A stretch of 64,000 bases of DNA from positions 62,001 through 126,000 of the forward strand of contig CAWFVJ010000016.1 in assembly GCA_963819175.1 (NCBI GenBank). The letters are read 5' to 3'. The notes under the pieces are model-generated. The model was not told where the DNA came from and did not search any database. It saw only the letters and a list, made by a program, of their open reading frames with translations. This DNA comes from CAWBRT01 sp963819175 (lineage in GTDB: Bacteria; Acidobacteriota; Terriglobia; Terriglobales; Acidobacteriaceae). Made by a program: the position numbers and the translations under genes. Below, one piece after another: positions 44,629 through 53,769 of the stretch (position 1 is the first letter of the stretch; the number at the start of each line of letters is the position of its first letter).

Positions 44629-45366
44629 ATGACCAACCAATTCAATCACACAAAAGTCGCACTCGTGACAGGTGCAAACAAAGGCATCGGCTTTGAAACC
44701 GCGCGCCAGCTTGGCAGACTGGGCATCACCGTCCTGCTGGGCGCCCGGGACAAAAAACGTGGGCAGCGCGCGGCGGAGAGCTTGCGCGGCGAAGGCCTCG
44801 AAGCCCAAGCCATCGTCCTCGATGTGACCGATCAGAGCACGATTGACGCCGCCGCCATCCAGGTCGAGCGGGAGTTCGGGCGATTAGACATTCTGGTAAA
44901 TAACGCCGGCATCTTTATTGAGAAGCAGCCGGCTAGCCAGTGCCAGCTCCAGAATCTTCGCCGAACCTTCGAAACCAATTTCTTCGGTGCCTTCGCGGTC
45001 GCCAAGGCATTCTTGCCATTGCTTAGGAAGTCCGAAGCGGGTCGGATCGTCAATCTCGCCAGCGATCTGGCTTCTCTCGGCAACACCAGCGATCCGCAGT
45101 GGGCGCTCTACGAACACGTTTACTTCGCCTATGCGTCGTCGAAGGTGGCGATCAATGCCATGACCGTGGCGTTGGCCAAGGATCTGCGGAACACGTCGAT
45201 CAAGGTGAATTCAGCCGACCCCGGCTTCACCGCAACCGACATGAACGGCCACACCGGTTCCAAGAAACCGGAGCAGGCGGCGCTTGTCCCGGTGCGCCTG
45301 GCGACACTGCCCCCTGATGGCCCGACCGGAGGCTACTTCGACGAGAACGGCCCAGTGCCCTGGTGA
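44629..45366 (+). CDS. Short-chain dehydrogenase/reductase
   Basis: A 245-residue classical SDR. Cofactor motif ALVTGANKGIGFETARQLGR, NNAG in LDILVNNAGIF, catalytic Ser in GRIVNLASDLASL and the YxxxK box as YFAYASSKVAINAMTVALAK. The sequence between NTSDP and YEHVYFAY is close to plant/bacterial carbonyl-reductase-like SDRs. GARDKKRGQ after beta-2 suggests NADPH preference. Substrate unknown. Start ATG 44629 after AGAGAA; a longer frame from 44596 is less likely. Confidence 0.9.
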   Translation: MTNQFNHTKVALVTGANKGIGFETARQLGRLGITVLLGARDKKRGQRAAESLRGEGLEAQAIVLDVTDQSTIDAAAIQVEREFGRLDILVNNAGIFIEKQPASQCQLQNLRRTFETNFFGAFAVAKAFLPLLRKSEAGRIVNLASDLASLGNTSDPQWALYEHVYFAYASSKVAINAMTVALAKDLRNTSIKVNSADPGFTATDMNGHTGSKKPEQAALVPVRLATLPPDGPTGGYFDENGPVPW

Positions 45367-45389
45367 GCCTGCCGTAGTTCTTGGGCAGC

Positions 45390-46289
45390 CTACTTCTTAG
45401 CCGCAGGCGGGACCGCCATGCGTTCCAGGACCTCGTAGACGGCTGCCGTATCGTGTTCAGCGTGTCCCGAGGCGGTCGCCGCGATATAGATCGGGATGGT
45501 CGATGAAAATACCGGTGCCGGGCAGCCCGTGGCTTGCAGGGCTTCGCCGATCAGCCGCATATCTTTCTGCCAAACCGAATTCTTCATCGTGGCCTCATCC
45601 CACGTCCGATTGACCATCGCCGGACCGCGGACTTGAAACATACGCGAACCGCCAGCCCCGTCGGCGACGACCTTGACCACCATCGCCGGGTCAAGCCCGG
45701 AGCGAACCCCGAGTAAAATCGCTTCGGCGGCGGCGACATTGTGAATCGCCACCAGCAGGTTGGCCACTAGCTTCATCTTCATTCCGTTGCCGAATTCACC
45801 GAGGTCATAACAAATCCGGGCGAAGCCATCCATTACCGGGGCCACTTCCCTGATTGCAGCGGCGTCGCCGCTAGCGTAGACCGCGAGATCGCGGTTTTTT
45901 GCCTGCGCGCCAGTGCCGGAGAGCGTGCAGTCGAGCAGCACGATGCCTCTTTCAGCAAGCTGGTCGCGCACCTTCACCTTGGCCGCCAGCGGCAGCGTAC
46001 CAGTTTCAATGACGATCGTTCCCTTGGCGCAACTACTGGCCAAGTCGGCGCAAACCGCGTTCAGCGCGGCCTCGGATGCCAACGCAAGGATGATGTGACG
46101 GCAGCGTCTGCCCACCTCGCGCGCATCGGCCACTGCCATTCCCCCGCCCTTGGTCAACTCGTCGCGGCTTGACGCTAAGATATCCGTCCCAACCACCTCG
46201 AAGCCCGATTTCACCAGGTTGGCCGCCATCGCCGACCCCATGATTCCCAATCCGATTACACCCACCGTACCTTTTTTTTCAGCGCTCAT
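45390..46289 (-). CDS. 3-hydroxyisobutyrate dehydrogenase family NAD(P)-dependent oxidoreductase
   Basis: A 299-residue beta-hydroxyacid dehydrogenase. N-terminal Rossmann motif VGVIGLGIMGSAMAANLVKS, substrate-binding VLLDCTLSGTGAQAKNRDLA (normally DAPVSGG, here DCTLSGTG), and catalytic lysine region GNGMKMKLVANLLVAIHNVA. The altered substrate loop suggests a substrate other than 3-hydroxyisobutyrate. The start at 46289 has GAGGGAAACGAG upstream. It converges on the SDR gene with a 23-base gap. Confidence 0.87.
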   Translation of the reverse strand: MSAEKKGTVGVIGLGIMGSAMAANLVKSGFEVVGTDILASSRDELTKGGGMAVADAREVGRRCRHIILALASEAALNAVCADLASSCAKGTIVIETGTLPLAAKVKVRDQLAERGIVLLDCTLSGTGAQAKNRDLAVYASGDAAAIREVAPVMDGFARICYDLGEFGNGMKMKLVANLLVAIHNVAAAEAILLGVRSGLDPAMVVKVVADGAGGSRMFQVRGPAMVNRTWDEATMKNSVWQKDMRLIGEALQATGCPAPVFSSTIPIYIAATASGHAEHDTAAVYEVLERMAVPPAAKK

Positions 46290-46485
46290 CTCGTTTCCCT
46301 CGTCACCACGGCTGGACGTGCTGCACATCGCGCCGCACTCTGCCCGCGGGTGGCAGCATACTCTATCATCCTACCAACTCTCCAGAGGTCACCACCTGCC
46401 CGATGATCCGCCGCATGATCTTGATGGCGGCCTACTCACTTCAGAGCAAGAATCTCGCTGACCCTCAATCCCGCGTGGCTGAGCT

Positions 46486-47782
46486 TCAATCGCCGAACAG
46501 CTCTATTTCAGTAGGGTCGAGTTGGTCGAGTGGACGACTGCTGATGCGAGCAAGCCACAAACTCGCCAACGAGACTCCACCTAACAGGGCTACGCAACCG
46601 GGCCACGCTGCCCAATGCCAGAACCAGTCGGTCAGTGTGGCACCCACGCTTCCTCCCAGATAGTAAAACGTCACGTAGAGTCCGGCCGCAGAGGAGCGTG
46701 CGCGCCCTGCGATGGCGCCAGTCTGCACCGTGGCGGCAGCTTGCGCCACGAAAACACCCGAAGAAAAAATGCCGAGGCCGATGACGACGGTCGGCAACGA
46801 TTTGACCAGGGTGAGGAGTAGTCCGGCGATCATCATGGTGCAGTAAAGGACCGTGGTATGGCGAAAGCCGAAGCGATCAAGGAAACGGCCTGACTGGGGC
46901 GTGATGACGACTCCGAGCAGGTAGACAAAAAAGATGCTGCCAAGCTGTGCCGAATTCAAACTGAAAGGCGGGGCGGCGAGATAGAAATTCGCGTATGTAA
47001 AGCATCCCACCAGGGCGAAAAGCGCGGTAGCACCCATGCCGAAGTTGGCCAGCAGCCGCCGAATTTCGTAGATGTTCCTTGGCGTGATGCAGAACCTGCT
47101 GCAGGTGTTCGGCCCGCACAAACTTCGTCGCCGGAGGAAGCCAGGCGCGGACCAGAATCGCACCAATCAGGTTGAGGGCGGCAAGCACTGCGAAGGCGGA
47201 GCGCCAATGCCAGTGAGTGGCGATGACGCCGCAGATAAAGCGCCCGAGAAATCCGCCGATCACGGTTCCCGTTACATAAGAAGACATGGCGCGGCCCACG
47301 CCGCGTCCAGCCCATTCCTCATTAATGTAGGCGAGCATGGCAGCGATGACGCCCGGTACAAAAAGGCCCTGGGCGAAACGCCAGAAGATTAACCCACGCA
47401 GGCTGGTGGAAGTCGCCACAAGAGCGGTAGGAATGGTTAGCAGGAACAACGAAGGTACGATGACTTTTTTGCGTCCAAGGCGCTCGGCAATCATGCCGAT
47501 GACGGGTGCAGTCAGAGCAGTGGCAAAAATGGTCGCGCTCACGGTCAGACTGACTTCCAACTCCGAGGCATGAAACGTTTCTCGTAAGAGTGGCAGCAAT
47601 GGCTGTGTGCAGTACATGTTCAGAAACGTGCACATGCCGGCCAGCATAGTAGCAACGGTCGTCTTGTCGAGTTTTCCCAAGAGAACCTGAATCCCCACTC
47701 TTAACGGTTGATCATACGCGACGTTCTGTTGCGAATTGTTGCTTCCGGATTGCACCAAGAAGAGACAAGGGCAGAGGCGCAT
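46486..47782 (-). CDS. MFS transporter (one frameshift near 47078)
   Basis: About 430 residues with 12 predicted helices once joined. The N-terminal half has MCTFLNMYCTQPLLPLLRET and IGMIAERLGRKKVIVPSLFL, the C-terminal half ALFALVGCFTYANFYLAAPP and TPQSGRFLDRFGFRHTTVLY. These resemble YnfM/arabinose-efflux-like MFS proteins. The frame is lost in an A run near 47078; removing one base joins HHAKEHLR to IRRLLANFG. The N-terminal 30 residues are unlike the family, so a GTG at about 47698 may be the true start. Substrate unknown. Confidence 0.8.
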
Positions 47783-47950
47783 CGAAGGGGAGAATAAAGC
47801 TTTCAGTCGACATCGCTCGCCCTCTAGTTAGAGAATGCCTTGGCGGAATTTCACAACAGCGGCCTCAGACAGGGTCAATCCGAGTCCTTCGACTTGCACT
47901 ATACTCTCACGATAGAGACGCCTGAAGAAACTAATGCGGAGGTTAGGTAG

Positions 47951-48199
47951 TGTCTGAAATCTGCGTTGAAGCGCGCCGCGCGCCATGGCGTCAGCTATCG
48001 CTATCTGTTCATGCACCCGAGCGGCGCCGACCTGGCCTATCTGGCATCGCTCATCGACGCGTCATTGCTGGCGGGCCGAGTGGCTCAAGTTGTTGGGCTT
48101 TTGGGGCAAACTCGGAAGGAAAATCACGCTCTTAATGAGATTGCTGCGCAGCAGCACAATTTCGGCGATTCAGAGCTGGAAAAGGAGATTCGTGCGTAA
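47951..48199 (+). pseudogene. C-terminal fragment of an NADP quinone oxidoreductase
   Basis: SALKRAARHGVSYRYLFMHP and SGADLAYLASLIDASLL match the last domain of zinc-less MDR oxidoreductases, where it normally reads YRFLFMxxSGxQLxxLAxLID and continues to a VFP-containing end. Here the continuation is disrupted (VAQVVGLLGQTRKENHALNE) and no Rossmann domain precedes it. It is a decayed gene remnant. Confidence 0.55.
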
Positions 48200-48209
48200 G
48201 GAGGTCACT

Positions 48210-48605
48210 ATGAAGAGGGTATGCCTGATTGTGACCATTGCAATTTTTTTTGCAGCCAACCTGCATGCGGGTACACCAACCCCAGCCGAGCTAATTGGGA
48301 AATGGGAAGGTGCGTGGGAAATCGCAAAACCCGGACGACAGTCTCCATGGTTTCATGGAGAATTTTCTCTTGAGGTACTCTCGGTAGACAGAAACGAGTT
48401 GAAAGGCACCTACTGTTGGGCGCCTAGCACGAGCAATAAATGCAGTCCTGCAGAAGGGAAATTGGTTTCGGCGACAGTGGTGAAGTTCAAATACGCCTCA
48501 GACAAGGCTGCCACAATAACTTGGGATCTAAAAAAGATGGTGGCTTCATGGACCGGGCCCACTGCTCCGGACCTCCAGTCCCAGATAAAAAAAGTGAAGG
48601 AATAA
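48210..48605 (+). CDS. Small secreted hypothetical protein
   Basis: A 131-residue protein with signal peptide MKRVCLIVTIAIFFAANLHA, then LIGKWEGAWEIAKPGRQSPW and a repetitive beta pattern (LEVLSVDRNELKGTYCWAPS, ITWDLKKMVASWTGP), typical of small periplasmic beta-barrel (lipocalin-like) proteins of unknown ligand. Two cysteines (TYCW and NKCS) may form a disulfide. The AAGGAGG site at about 48198-48204 fixes the start at 48210. Confidence 0.75.
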   Translation: MKRVCLIVTIAIFFAANLHAGTPTPAELIGKWEGAWEIAKPGRQSPWFHGEFSLEVLSVDRNELKGTYCWAPSTSNKCSPAEGKLVSATVVKFKYASDKAATITWDLKKMVASWTGPTAPDLQSQIKKVKE

Positions 48606-48606
48606 G

Positions 48607-49539
48607 TTACGTGGCTGCAATCACGTGAGCGTCCGAACTTATCCTTTGCGGTACGGCACCCGAGGCGGAGCCGCAGTACCCGAAGGCAGGGCCGGCAACG
48701 CGCGTATCGAACCGCACCTCGTCTGCGTGGAAAATGAAGACCGGCGCGCCCGGGAACCCGCCATCAGCCCTCGGACTAAACTCATCTCCCGGAACATCGA
48801 TCCAGAGATCGTCGTAGGAGACGAGCCGCTCCGGATGCGTGAGGAGCATGGAACCCACCGCGACCGATCCGAGACCAAATTCGGAGTGCGTCAACACTTG
48901 GCGTGTCCGGTGCACAGAGAGGCCACGATAGCGCATGCCGAATTGTCCGGGAACGATCAGGATTTCGCCCTTCTGGTCCGCCATGATGAGATCCATGGCG
49001 CGCGCCGTGCCAGTATTCATCCGAAATCGATTCGGCGTAATCTCATCTTCGCGGTAATTGTAGAACTTTCGTGATGCAGCGATCTTCGCGAGGACGAGTT
49101 TCACGGCTTCGCAGTAACGCCCAGCCGGATCCTTAATGTCCTTGAAGAAACGCGTGGCGAGAGCGTCGACGGTTGGGATGGCAAACCAGCCTTCGGCCCA
49201 TAGCGGCAGCGTGAGTTTCGGAAGTACCTGCTCAACAAAAGCCGTGGTGCCGCCGAGCGAGAGTCCGAAGATCCTCGCCAAGCCGTCCATCTGTTCGCCA
49301 ATGGGTTTTACTGCATAGTTGCCTGGGTAAACGTAGGCCGACGGGATCTGCTCGGTCTCGAATTGGTCGAAGAGGGAGCATTCATCGATGAGTTTCACAA
49401 GGCTCGCCCAGATACCGGGATTTTCATTGAGCCTCTTCGCCCGGTCATGGGACAACTTGGCCCTGTTGTACTTCGCCTCGAAGAGGCTAAGCGCGTTCAC
49501 GTGTTTTGGCTCTCTGGACTTGATCCATGTTTGTGACAT
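48607..49539 (-). CDS. Conserved-looking hypothetical protein, 310 residues
   Basis: I do not recognise the family. It is a soluble-looking protein with no signal peptide or membrane helix. It has balanced charged and hydrophobic segments: SLFDQFETEQIPSAYVYPGN, LPLWAEGWFAIPTVDALATR, AVKLVLAKIAASRKFYNYRE, GEILIVPGQFGMRYRGLSVH, RTRQVLTHSEFGLGSVAVGS and a Gly/Ser/aromatic end (PAFGYCGSASGAVPQ). The frame is intact and codon use is normal, so it is a real gene. Its leader is AT-rich with a palindrome (49564-49586). It converges with the small secreted gene, stop to stop. Confidence 0.65.
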   Translation of the reverse strand: MSQTWIKSREPKHVNALSLFEAKYNRAKLSHDRAKRLNENPGIWASLVKLIDECSLFDQFETEQIPSAYVYPGNYAVKPIGEQMDGLARIFGLSLGGTTAFVEQVLPKLTLPLWAEGWFAIPTVDALATRFFKDIKDPAGRYCEAVKLVLAKIAASRKFYNYREDEITPNRFRMNTGTARAMDLIMADQKGEILIVPGQFGMRYRGLSVHRTRQVLTHSEFGLGSVAVGSMLLTHPERLVSYDDLWIDVPGDEFSPRADGGFPGAPVFIFHADEVRFDTRVAGPAFGYCGSASGAVPQRISSDAHVIAAT

Positions 49540-49563
49540 CGAATTTCCCGTTCCTGGAATTCT

Positions 49564-49586
49564 TTACTGAGACGTCTAAACAGTAA
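49564..49586. promoter_or_regulatory. Nested palindrome in the leader of the 310-residue gene
   Basis: TTACTG...CAGTAA (outer 6-bp repeat) encloses the perfect 8-base palindrome AGACGTCT at 49570-49577, 25-47 bases before the start codon. An operator or mRNA structure is possible; this is positional inference. Confidence 0.35.
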
Positions 49587-49706
49587 TCTTTCTTTATTCA
49601 GTTCTGAATTGCTCGAATTGTACTGCCGGGGAGTAGTTTTGCAAGCCAAAGCATCAACCCTGCGGCGACATTTGGCCTGCCGTTGAATGCGATGTTTTGG
49701 ACAAAA

Positions 49707-50294
49707 TTACCGCGTCAGCACCTTCAGTGCCTCGCGGAAGATCTCGTCAAAGGTCTTTTGCGCGCCGGTCCCTGCGGCCTTTTCGACGGCTTTTTCCGCC
49801 TGCGGCCGCTGGTAGCCCAGATTGACCAGGGCCGAGAGCACATCATCGGCGACGGCGTTCATCGGCGTTGGGGCAATGGCGGCGGTCCGCAGTTCTTCGA
49901 GTTTTTCGCGCAGCTCCAGCACCATGCGTTCGGCGGTTTTCTTGCCGATGCCGGGAACCTTGGTCAGCCGCGCTACGTCTCCCGCGCGAATCGCGCCGAT
50001 CAGGTCGCCCACCGGCATGCCGCTCAGGATGGTGACGGCCAGCTTCGGGCCGATGCCGCTGACGGTCATCAGCTTTTCGAACAGACGCTTCTCTTCGGCG
50101 CGCAGAAAGCCGAACAGCGCTATCTGGTCTTCGCGCACGTGGGTGTGGATGTGCAGCGCGACCTCTTGTCCGGCTTCCGCCAGTTCGGAGAAGGTCGGCA
50201 CCGTAATGGTGATCTCATAGCCCACGCCGCCGACGTCGACGATGGCCTGATTGGGATGCTTGATTAGCAGACGGCCGCGAAGGTGCGCAATCAT
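49707..50294 (-). CDS. ruvA: Holliday junction branch migration protein RuvA
   Basis: A 195-residue DNA-binding subunit of RuvAB, forming a tetramer on four-way junctions. The OB-fold domain begins MIAHLRGRLLIKHPNQAIVD, helix-hairpin-helix motifs are MTVSGIGPKLAVTILSGMP and LTKVPGIGKKTAERMVLEL, and the C-terminal RuvB-interacting domain is DVLSALVNLGYQRPQAEKAV. Start at 50294 (MIAHL) is the family start; a second ATG three codons upstream is also possible. RuvB and RuvC are not adjacent. Confidence 0.96.
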   Translation of the reverse strand: MIAHLRGRLLIKHPNQAIVDVGGVGYEITITVPTFSELAEAGQEVALHIHTHVREDQIALFGFLRAEEKRLFEKLMTVSGIGPKLAVTILSGMPVGDLIGAIRAGDVARLTKVPGIGKKTAERMVLELREKLEELRTAAIAPTPMNAVADDVLSALVNLGYQRPQAEKAVEKAAGTGAQKTFDEIFREALKVLTR

Positions 50295-50378
50295 CGACTG
50301 CATTGTAGAACAGTTTCGCGAAAGCTATAGCGGATTTAGAGTGGGGTATCCCGGTAATTGCGATAGTCGTCTTTGGGT

Positions 50379-50447
50379 GTCATGCTGAACGAAGTGAAGC
50401 ATCCCGGCACAGTTCGAAGCTGAGGTGCAGCCGAAGGATTTCTAGTT
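50379..50447. repeat. Dispersed repeat copy between ruvA and the next gene
   Basis: TGTCATGCTGAACGAAGTGAAGCATCCC... to GCCGAAGGATTTCTAG, a variant of the TCATCCTGAGCG/AGCGAAGGATCT type element found at about 60.05 kb and elsewhere. Confidence 0.5.
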
Positions 50448-50476
50448 GATCGCTCCGGGATAAAGCCGAATCCGGC

Positions 50477-51214
50477 CTACTGCCGGCGGCGGTAGAAGAT
50501 GTTGAACTCGAACCCTGGCGGCGGGGGAAACAATTCGGCCACTTTGCGCAGCCGCTCCGCCATGGCATTCGGCACCAGCAGCGGATAATCACGCTCGCGC
50601 AGCTCGTAGTAATCCACGTCAAGAAACAGCGAGAGCATGTAGATCGCGATGGCGTCGGCAAAAACCGTCTCGAAGTACTCGGTCTTGGCCTTGTCCGCAT
50701 CGGGCGCGGTGGAAGTGGCGATCTTGCGCAGCTCATGCGCGTCCAGGCTTGTCTCGCCCTTTACCTTTTCCATCACCTGCTTCCAGGCGAGGTCGCCGAA
50801 CTCCTGCGAAAAACCGGCGTGCTCGACGAAGCTGTGCGCCACATTGATGTAGAACTCGAAGGCCACGGAAAAGCGATCGTCCATCAGGCGCGTCGAGATG
50901 AACACGCACTCGGCGCCGCCCAACGTGAGATTGCGATGGCAAACCGCCTGATCGCTGAGCGCAATGTCGTAGCGGTCAGCGATCACCGTCTCGTCGCCCT
51001 GCGCCACCGCGAGTGGCACAAAGTAGAAGGCTTTCTTCTGCAGGGCCGCTGCGGCCGCCTGGGGCACACAGGCGATCATGCGCTCGGCATCGGAGCCCAG
51101 CAGGTTAGTCTGCCCGCTCACGGCGTAGCAGATTCCATTGGAGGCTTGCTGTACGGGAGAGATCCTGATGATCTCCGCGGGAGAATGCGTCGTGGCGGTA
51201 GCAGTCTGTGTCAT
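50477..51214 (-). CDS. Conserved-type hypothetical protein, 245 residues
   Basis: A cytosolic-looking protein with no recognised domain. Motifs: SPVQQASNGICYAVSGQTNL, FYFVPLAVAQGDETVIADRY, DIALSDQAVCHRNLTLGGAE, VAFEFYINVAHSFVEHAGFS and FLDVDYYELRERDYPLLVPN. Length and regular codon use indicate a real gene. The start is placed at the ATG 51214 (MTQTATATTH); the frame is open 36 bases further. It lies between ruvA and thrS on the same strand. No function proposed. Confidence 0.65.
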   Translation of the reverse strand: MTQTATATTHSPAEIIRISPVQQASNGICYAVSGQTNLLGSDAERMIACVPQAAAAALQKKAFYFVPLAVAQGDETVIADRYDIALSDQAVCHRNLTLGGAECVFISTRLMDDRFSVAFEFYINVAHSFVEHAGFSQEFGDLAWKQVMEKVKGETSLDAHELRKIATSTAPDADKAKTEYFETVFADAIAIYMLSLFLDVDYYELRERDYPLLVPNAMAERLRKVAELFPPPPGFEFNIFYRRRQ

Positions 51215-51380
51215 TGGCTGGGAAATGGAACCGGCGTTCCCGGCGAGCACGTTTGTTCCCGGACTCAGCGAGCCGCCCTAAACTCCTATCGTAGCAGAAG
51301 GGCTATGCGGCTGGTTGTAAGCTGCTCAGCTCTCGGCCACGCGTTCGGTACCGACAGGGCGTCATCGTCACAGAGTCACT

Positions 51381-53357
51381 TTACTCCAGTCCGGCGCTGC
51401 GGGTTTCCATCAGCCGTTTCACCCGGGCGACAAAGTCGGCGGTCGCCACCGAGCCCTCCGCCTTGTCCTGGCCGCGCACGCGCACGTTGACCTCTCCGCT
51501 CTCCTGCTCCTTGTCGCCGACCACCAGAATGAACGGAACCTTTTGCATGGCGTGCTCGCGGATTTTGGCGTTCATCTTCTCGTTGCGGGCGTCGACCTCC
51601 ACCCGCGCGCCGATCGCTTTCAACTCCGCGCGCACCTTGTTGGCGTAGTCGACGTGGCGCTCGGCGATGGGCACGATCTCCACCTGCGTCGGCGAGAGCC
51701 ACAGCGGGAAGGCGCCGGCATAGTGCTCGATGAGCACGCCGAAGAAGCGCTCGACCGAGCCGTAGAGCGCGCGATGCACCATCAGCGGCTGATGGCGCTG
51801 CCCATCTTCGCCTACGTATTCCAGTTCGAAGCGCTGCGGCAGGTTGAAGTCGAACTGCACGGTCGAAAGCTGCCAGAGCCGCCCGATGGCGTCCACCAGC
51901 TTGATATCGATCTTAGGCCCGTAGAATGCGGCTTCACCGGGAATGAACTTGTAGGGAATACCCCGCTCGCCGAGCACTTTCTTCAGCGAGTTCTGCGCCA
52001 TCTCCCATTGCTCTTCGCTGCCCACGTAGTGGCTGCGGTCGTTGGGGTCCCAAGCGGAGAGCTCAACCTGGAACTCCGAGAACCCATAAGCGTCGAGGAC
52101 GGCCTTGGCGAAATCGATGCAGCCGATGACCTCCTCTTCGATCTGGTCCGGTCGGCAAAAGATATGAGCGTCGTCCTGGGTAAAGCCGCGCACGCGCAGC
52201 AGTCCGTGCATCACGCCCGAGCGTTCGTAGCGGTAGACGGTGCCCAACTCGCCCAGGCGGACCGGCAGGTCGCGGTAGGAGCGAAGCTGATCCTTGTAAA
52301 TCAGGATGTGGAACGGGCAATTCATGGGCTTCATGCGGTATTCCGCATCGTCCAGCTCAATCGGGGTGAACATGTTTTCGGCGTAGAAGCCCTCGTGCCC
52401 CGAGGTCTGCCAGAGCTGGCGGCGCGCCACGTGCGGCGTGTGCACCAGCGAGTAGCCCCGCTTCAGGTACTCCTCGCGCATCCAGTCTTCCATCTCCTTG
52501 CGAATGATGCCGCCCTTGGGATGCCAGAAGATGAGTCCCGGTCCGGCGAGTTCCTGGATGGAGAACAGGTCGAGCTGCTTGCCGAGCACGCGATGGTCGC
52601 GCCGCTTGGCTTCCTCCAGCTTGTGCATGTACTCGTCAAGATCCTTCTTGCTGAAGAAAGAGGTTCCGTAGATGCGCTGCAGTTGCGGGTTCTCTTCCTT
52701 GCCGAGCCAGTAGGCGCCGGCGATGTTCAGCAACTTGAAGGCCTTGATCTTGCCGGTCGAGGGAATGTGCGGGCCGCGGCAGAAGTCGACAAACTTGCCG
52801 GTCTTGTAAAGCGAAATCTTCTCGTCGGGCTTGGTGAATTCTTCGATGAAGTGGCACTTCATGAAATCGCCCTCGGCCTTGAAGCGAGTCAAGCCCTCCT
52901 CGCGCGGCAGAAACTCGCGCGCGTAAGGCTCGTTGCGCTGCACGATCTCCTGCATCTTCTTTTCGATCTTCTCCAGATCCTCGGGCGTAAACGGCGTGGG
53001 TCGATAGAAGTCGTAAAAGAAACCGTTCTCGGTCGCGGGCCCATGTCCGAGCTTGGTCTCGGGAAAAAGTTCAAGCACGGCGGCAGCCATCAGATGCGCC
53101 GAGGAATGCCGATACACCTGGAGCGCCTCGGGATCGCGATCGGTGAGCAGGCGCAGCCGGGTGTCGCGCTCCAGCGGCCGGGTGAGATCGGTCAGATCGC
53201 CATCTCCGTCGCCGCACGCTCGAGTCGGTGCGGTGCGGGCAACCAGCGCGGCGTCGGCCAGTCGCGGCGAAATCGAGCGGGCGATCTCCAAAGGAGTGGT
53301 GCCCTGGGGAACTTGCTGAACACTGCCATCGGGTAGCTGAACTTTAATATCAGACAT
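51381..53357 (-). CDS. thrS: Threonyl-tRNA synthetase
   Basis: Charges tRNA-Thr; 658 residues. N-terminal TGS domain (VQLPDGSVQQVPQGTTPLEI), editing domain with HSSAHLMAAAVLELFPETKL, catalytic class II core with GGIIRKEMEDWMREEY, zinc-binding RMKPMNCPFHILIYKDQLRS, motif 2 RVRGFTQDDAHIFCRPDQIE, motif 3 VHRALYGSVERFFGVLIEHY, and the anticodon-binding domain VEIVPIAERHVDYANKVRAE. The start ATG 53357 gives the standard MSDIKVQLPDG N-terminus; the frame is open to 53678 but that part is not thrS-like. Confidence 0.97.
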   Translation of the reverse strand: MSDIKVQLPDGSVQQVPQGTTPLEIARSISPRLADAALVARTAPTRACGDGDGDLTDLTRPLERDTRLRLLTDRDPEALQVYRHSSAHLMAAAVLELFPETKLGHGPATENGFFYDFYRPTPFTPEDLEKIEKKMQEIVQRNEPYAREFLPREEGLTRFKAEGDFMKCHFIEEFTKPDEKISLYKTGKFVDFCRGPHIPSTGKIKAFKLLNIAGAYWLGKEENPQLQRIYGTSFFSKKDLDEYMHKLEEAKRRDHRVLGKQLDLFSIQELAGPGLIFWHPKGGIIRKEMEDWMREEYLKRGYSLVHTPHVARRQLWQTSGHEGFYAENMFTPIELDDAEYRMKPMNCPFHILIYKDQLRSYRDLPVRLGELGTVYRYERSGVMHGLLRVRGFTQDDAHIFCRPDQIEEEVIGCIDFAKAVLDAYGFSEFQVELSAWDPNDRSHYVGSEEQWEMAQNSLKKVLGERGIPYKFIPGEAAFYGPKIDIKLVDAIGRLWQLSTVQFDFNLPQRFELEYVGEDGQRHQPLMVHRALYGSVERFFGVLIEHYAGAFPLWLSPTQVEIVPIAERHVDYANKVRAELKAIGARVEVDARNEKMNAKIREHAMQKVPFILVVGDKEQESGEVNVRVRGQDKAEGSVATADFVARVKRLMETRSAGLE

Positions 53358-53415
53358 GAAATAAGCTCCGGTCGCGCCTACAATGCGCGATCCAGGGAAT
53401 TTATAAGATGGATCG

Positions 53416-53444
53416 AGTGTAAAGACTGCGGCAGGGAGAATCAA
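53416..53444 (-). promoter_or_regulatory. Candidate thrS promoter
   Basis: On the minus strand: TTGATT (53444-53439), 17-base spacer, TACACT (53421-53416), 59 bases upstream of the thrS ATG. Confidence 0.4.
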
Positions 53445-53769
53445 ATTGCGCGGTCTAACCGTGGAGATACCCCGGTGATTTTCAGGGGCAACCAGACTTG
53501 GTCCCGTCGATTGTCGCACTGCAATACCGCAAGAGGCTATTCTTTCGCGCCCGGCGAGCCAGGCACCGGCCATCCCTGAAATTCCGGGCCGCGAGAGCGT
53601 AGTTTGGTGGAGCGCGAACCGCGGTGCTCCTCGCCGGTGAAAACATCGACATGTGCACCGCCAAATCAGTAGAATCAAAGGGTTGGTGCACAGGTCGAAT
53701 CAGCCCGTCTGCCTCTGTCTTACGCCAGTGTGAGCGCGTCTTTCCGGCGACTACCGATCAGGTGAGTTT
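53445..53769. other. Divergent intergenic region between thrS and the DedA-like gene
   Basis: About 325 bases. A TAGAAT at 53669-53674 could be a -10 for the rightward gene. The short minus-strand frame 53482-53691 has no recognisable motif, and I see no RNA gene. Confidence 0.4.

Noticed and set aside
51543..53336. 597-codon plus-strand frame opposite thrS
   Set aside because: Antisense shadow of threonyl-tRNA synthetase with no recognisable motif.
53482..53691. 69-codon minus-strand frame upstream of thrS
   Set aside because: Short, no ribosome site or motif, in an intergenic region with promoters on both sides.
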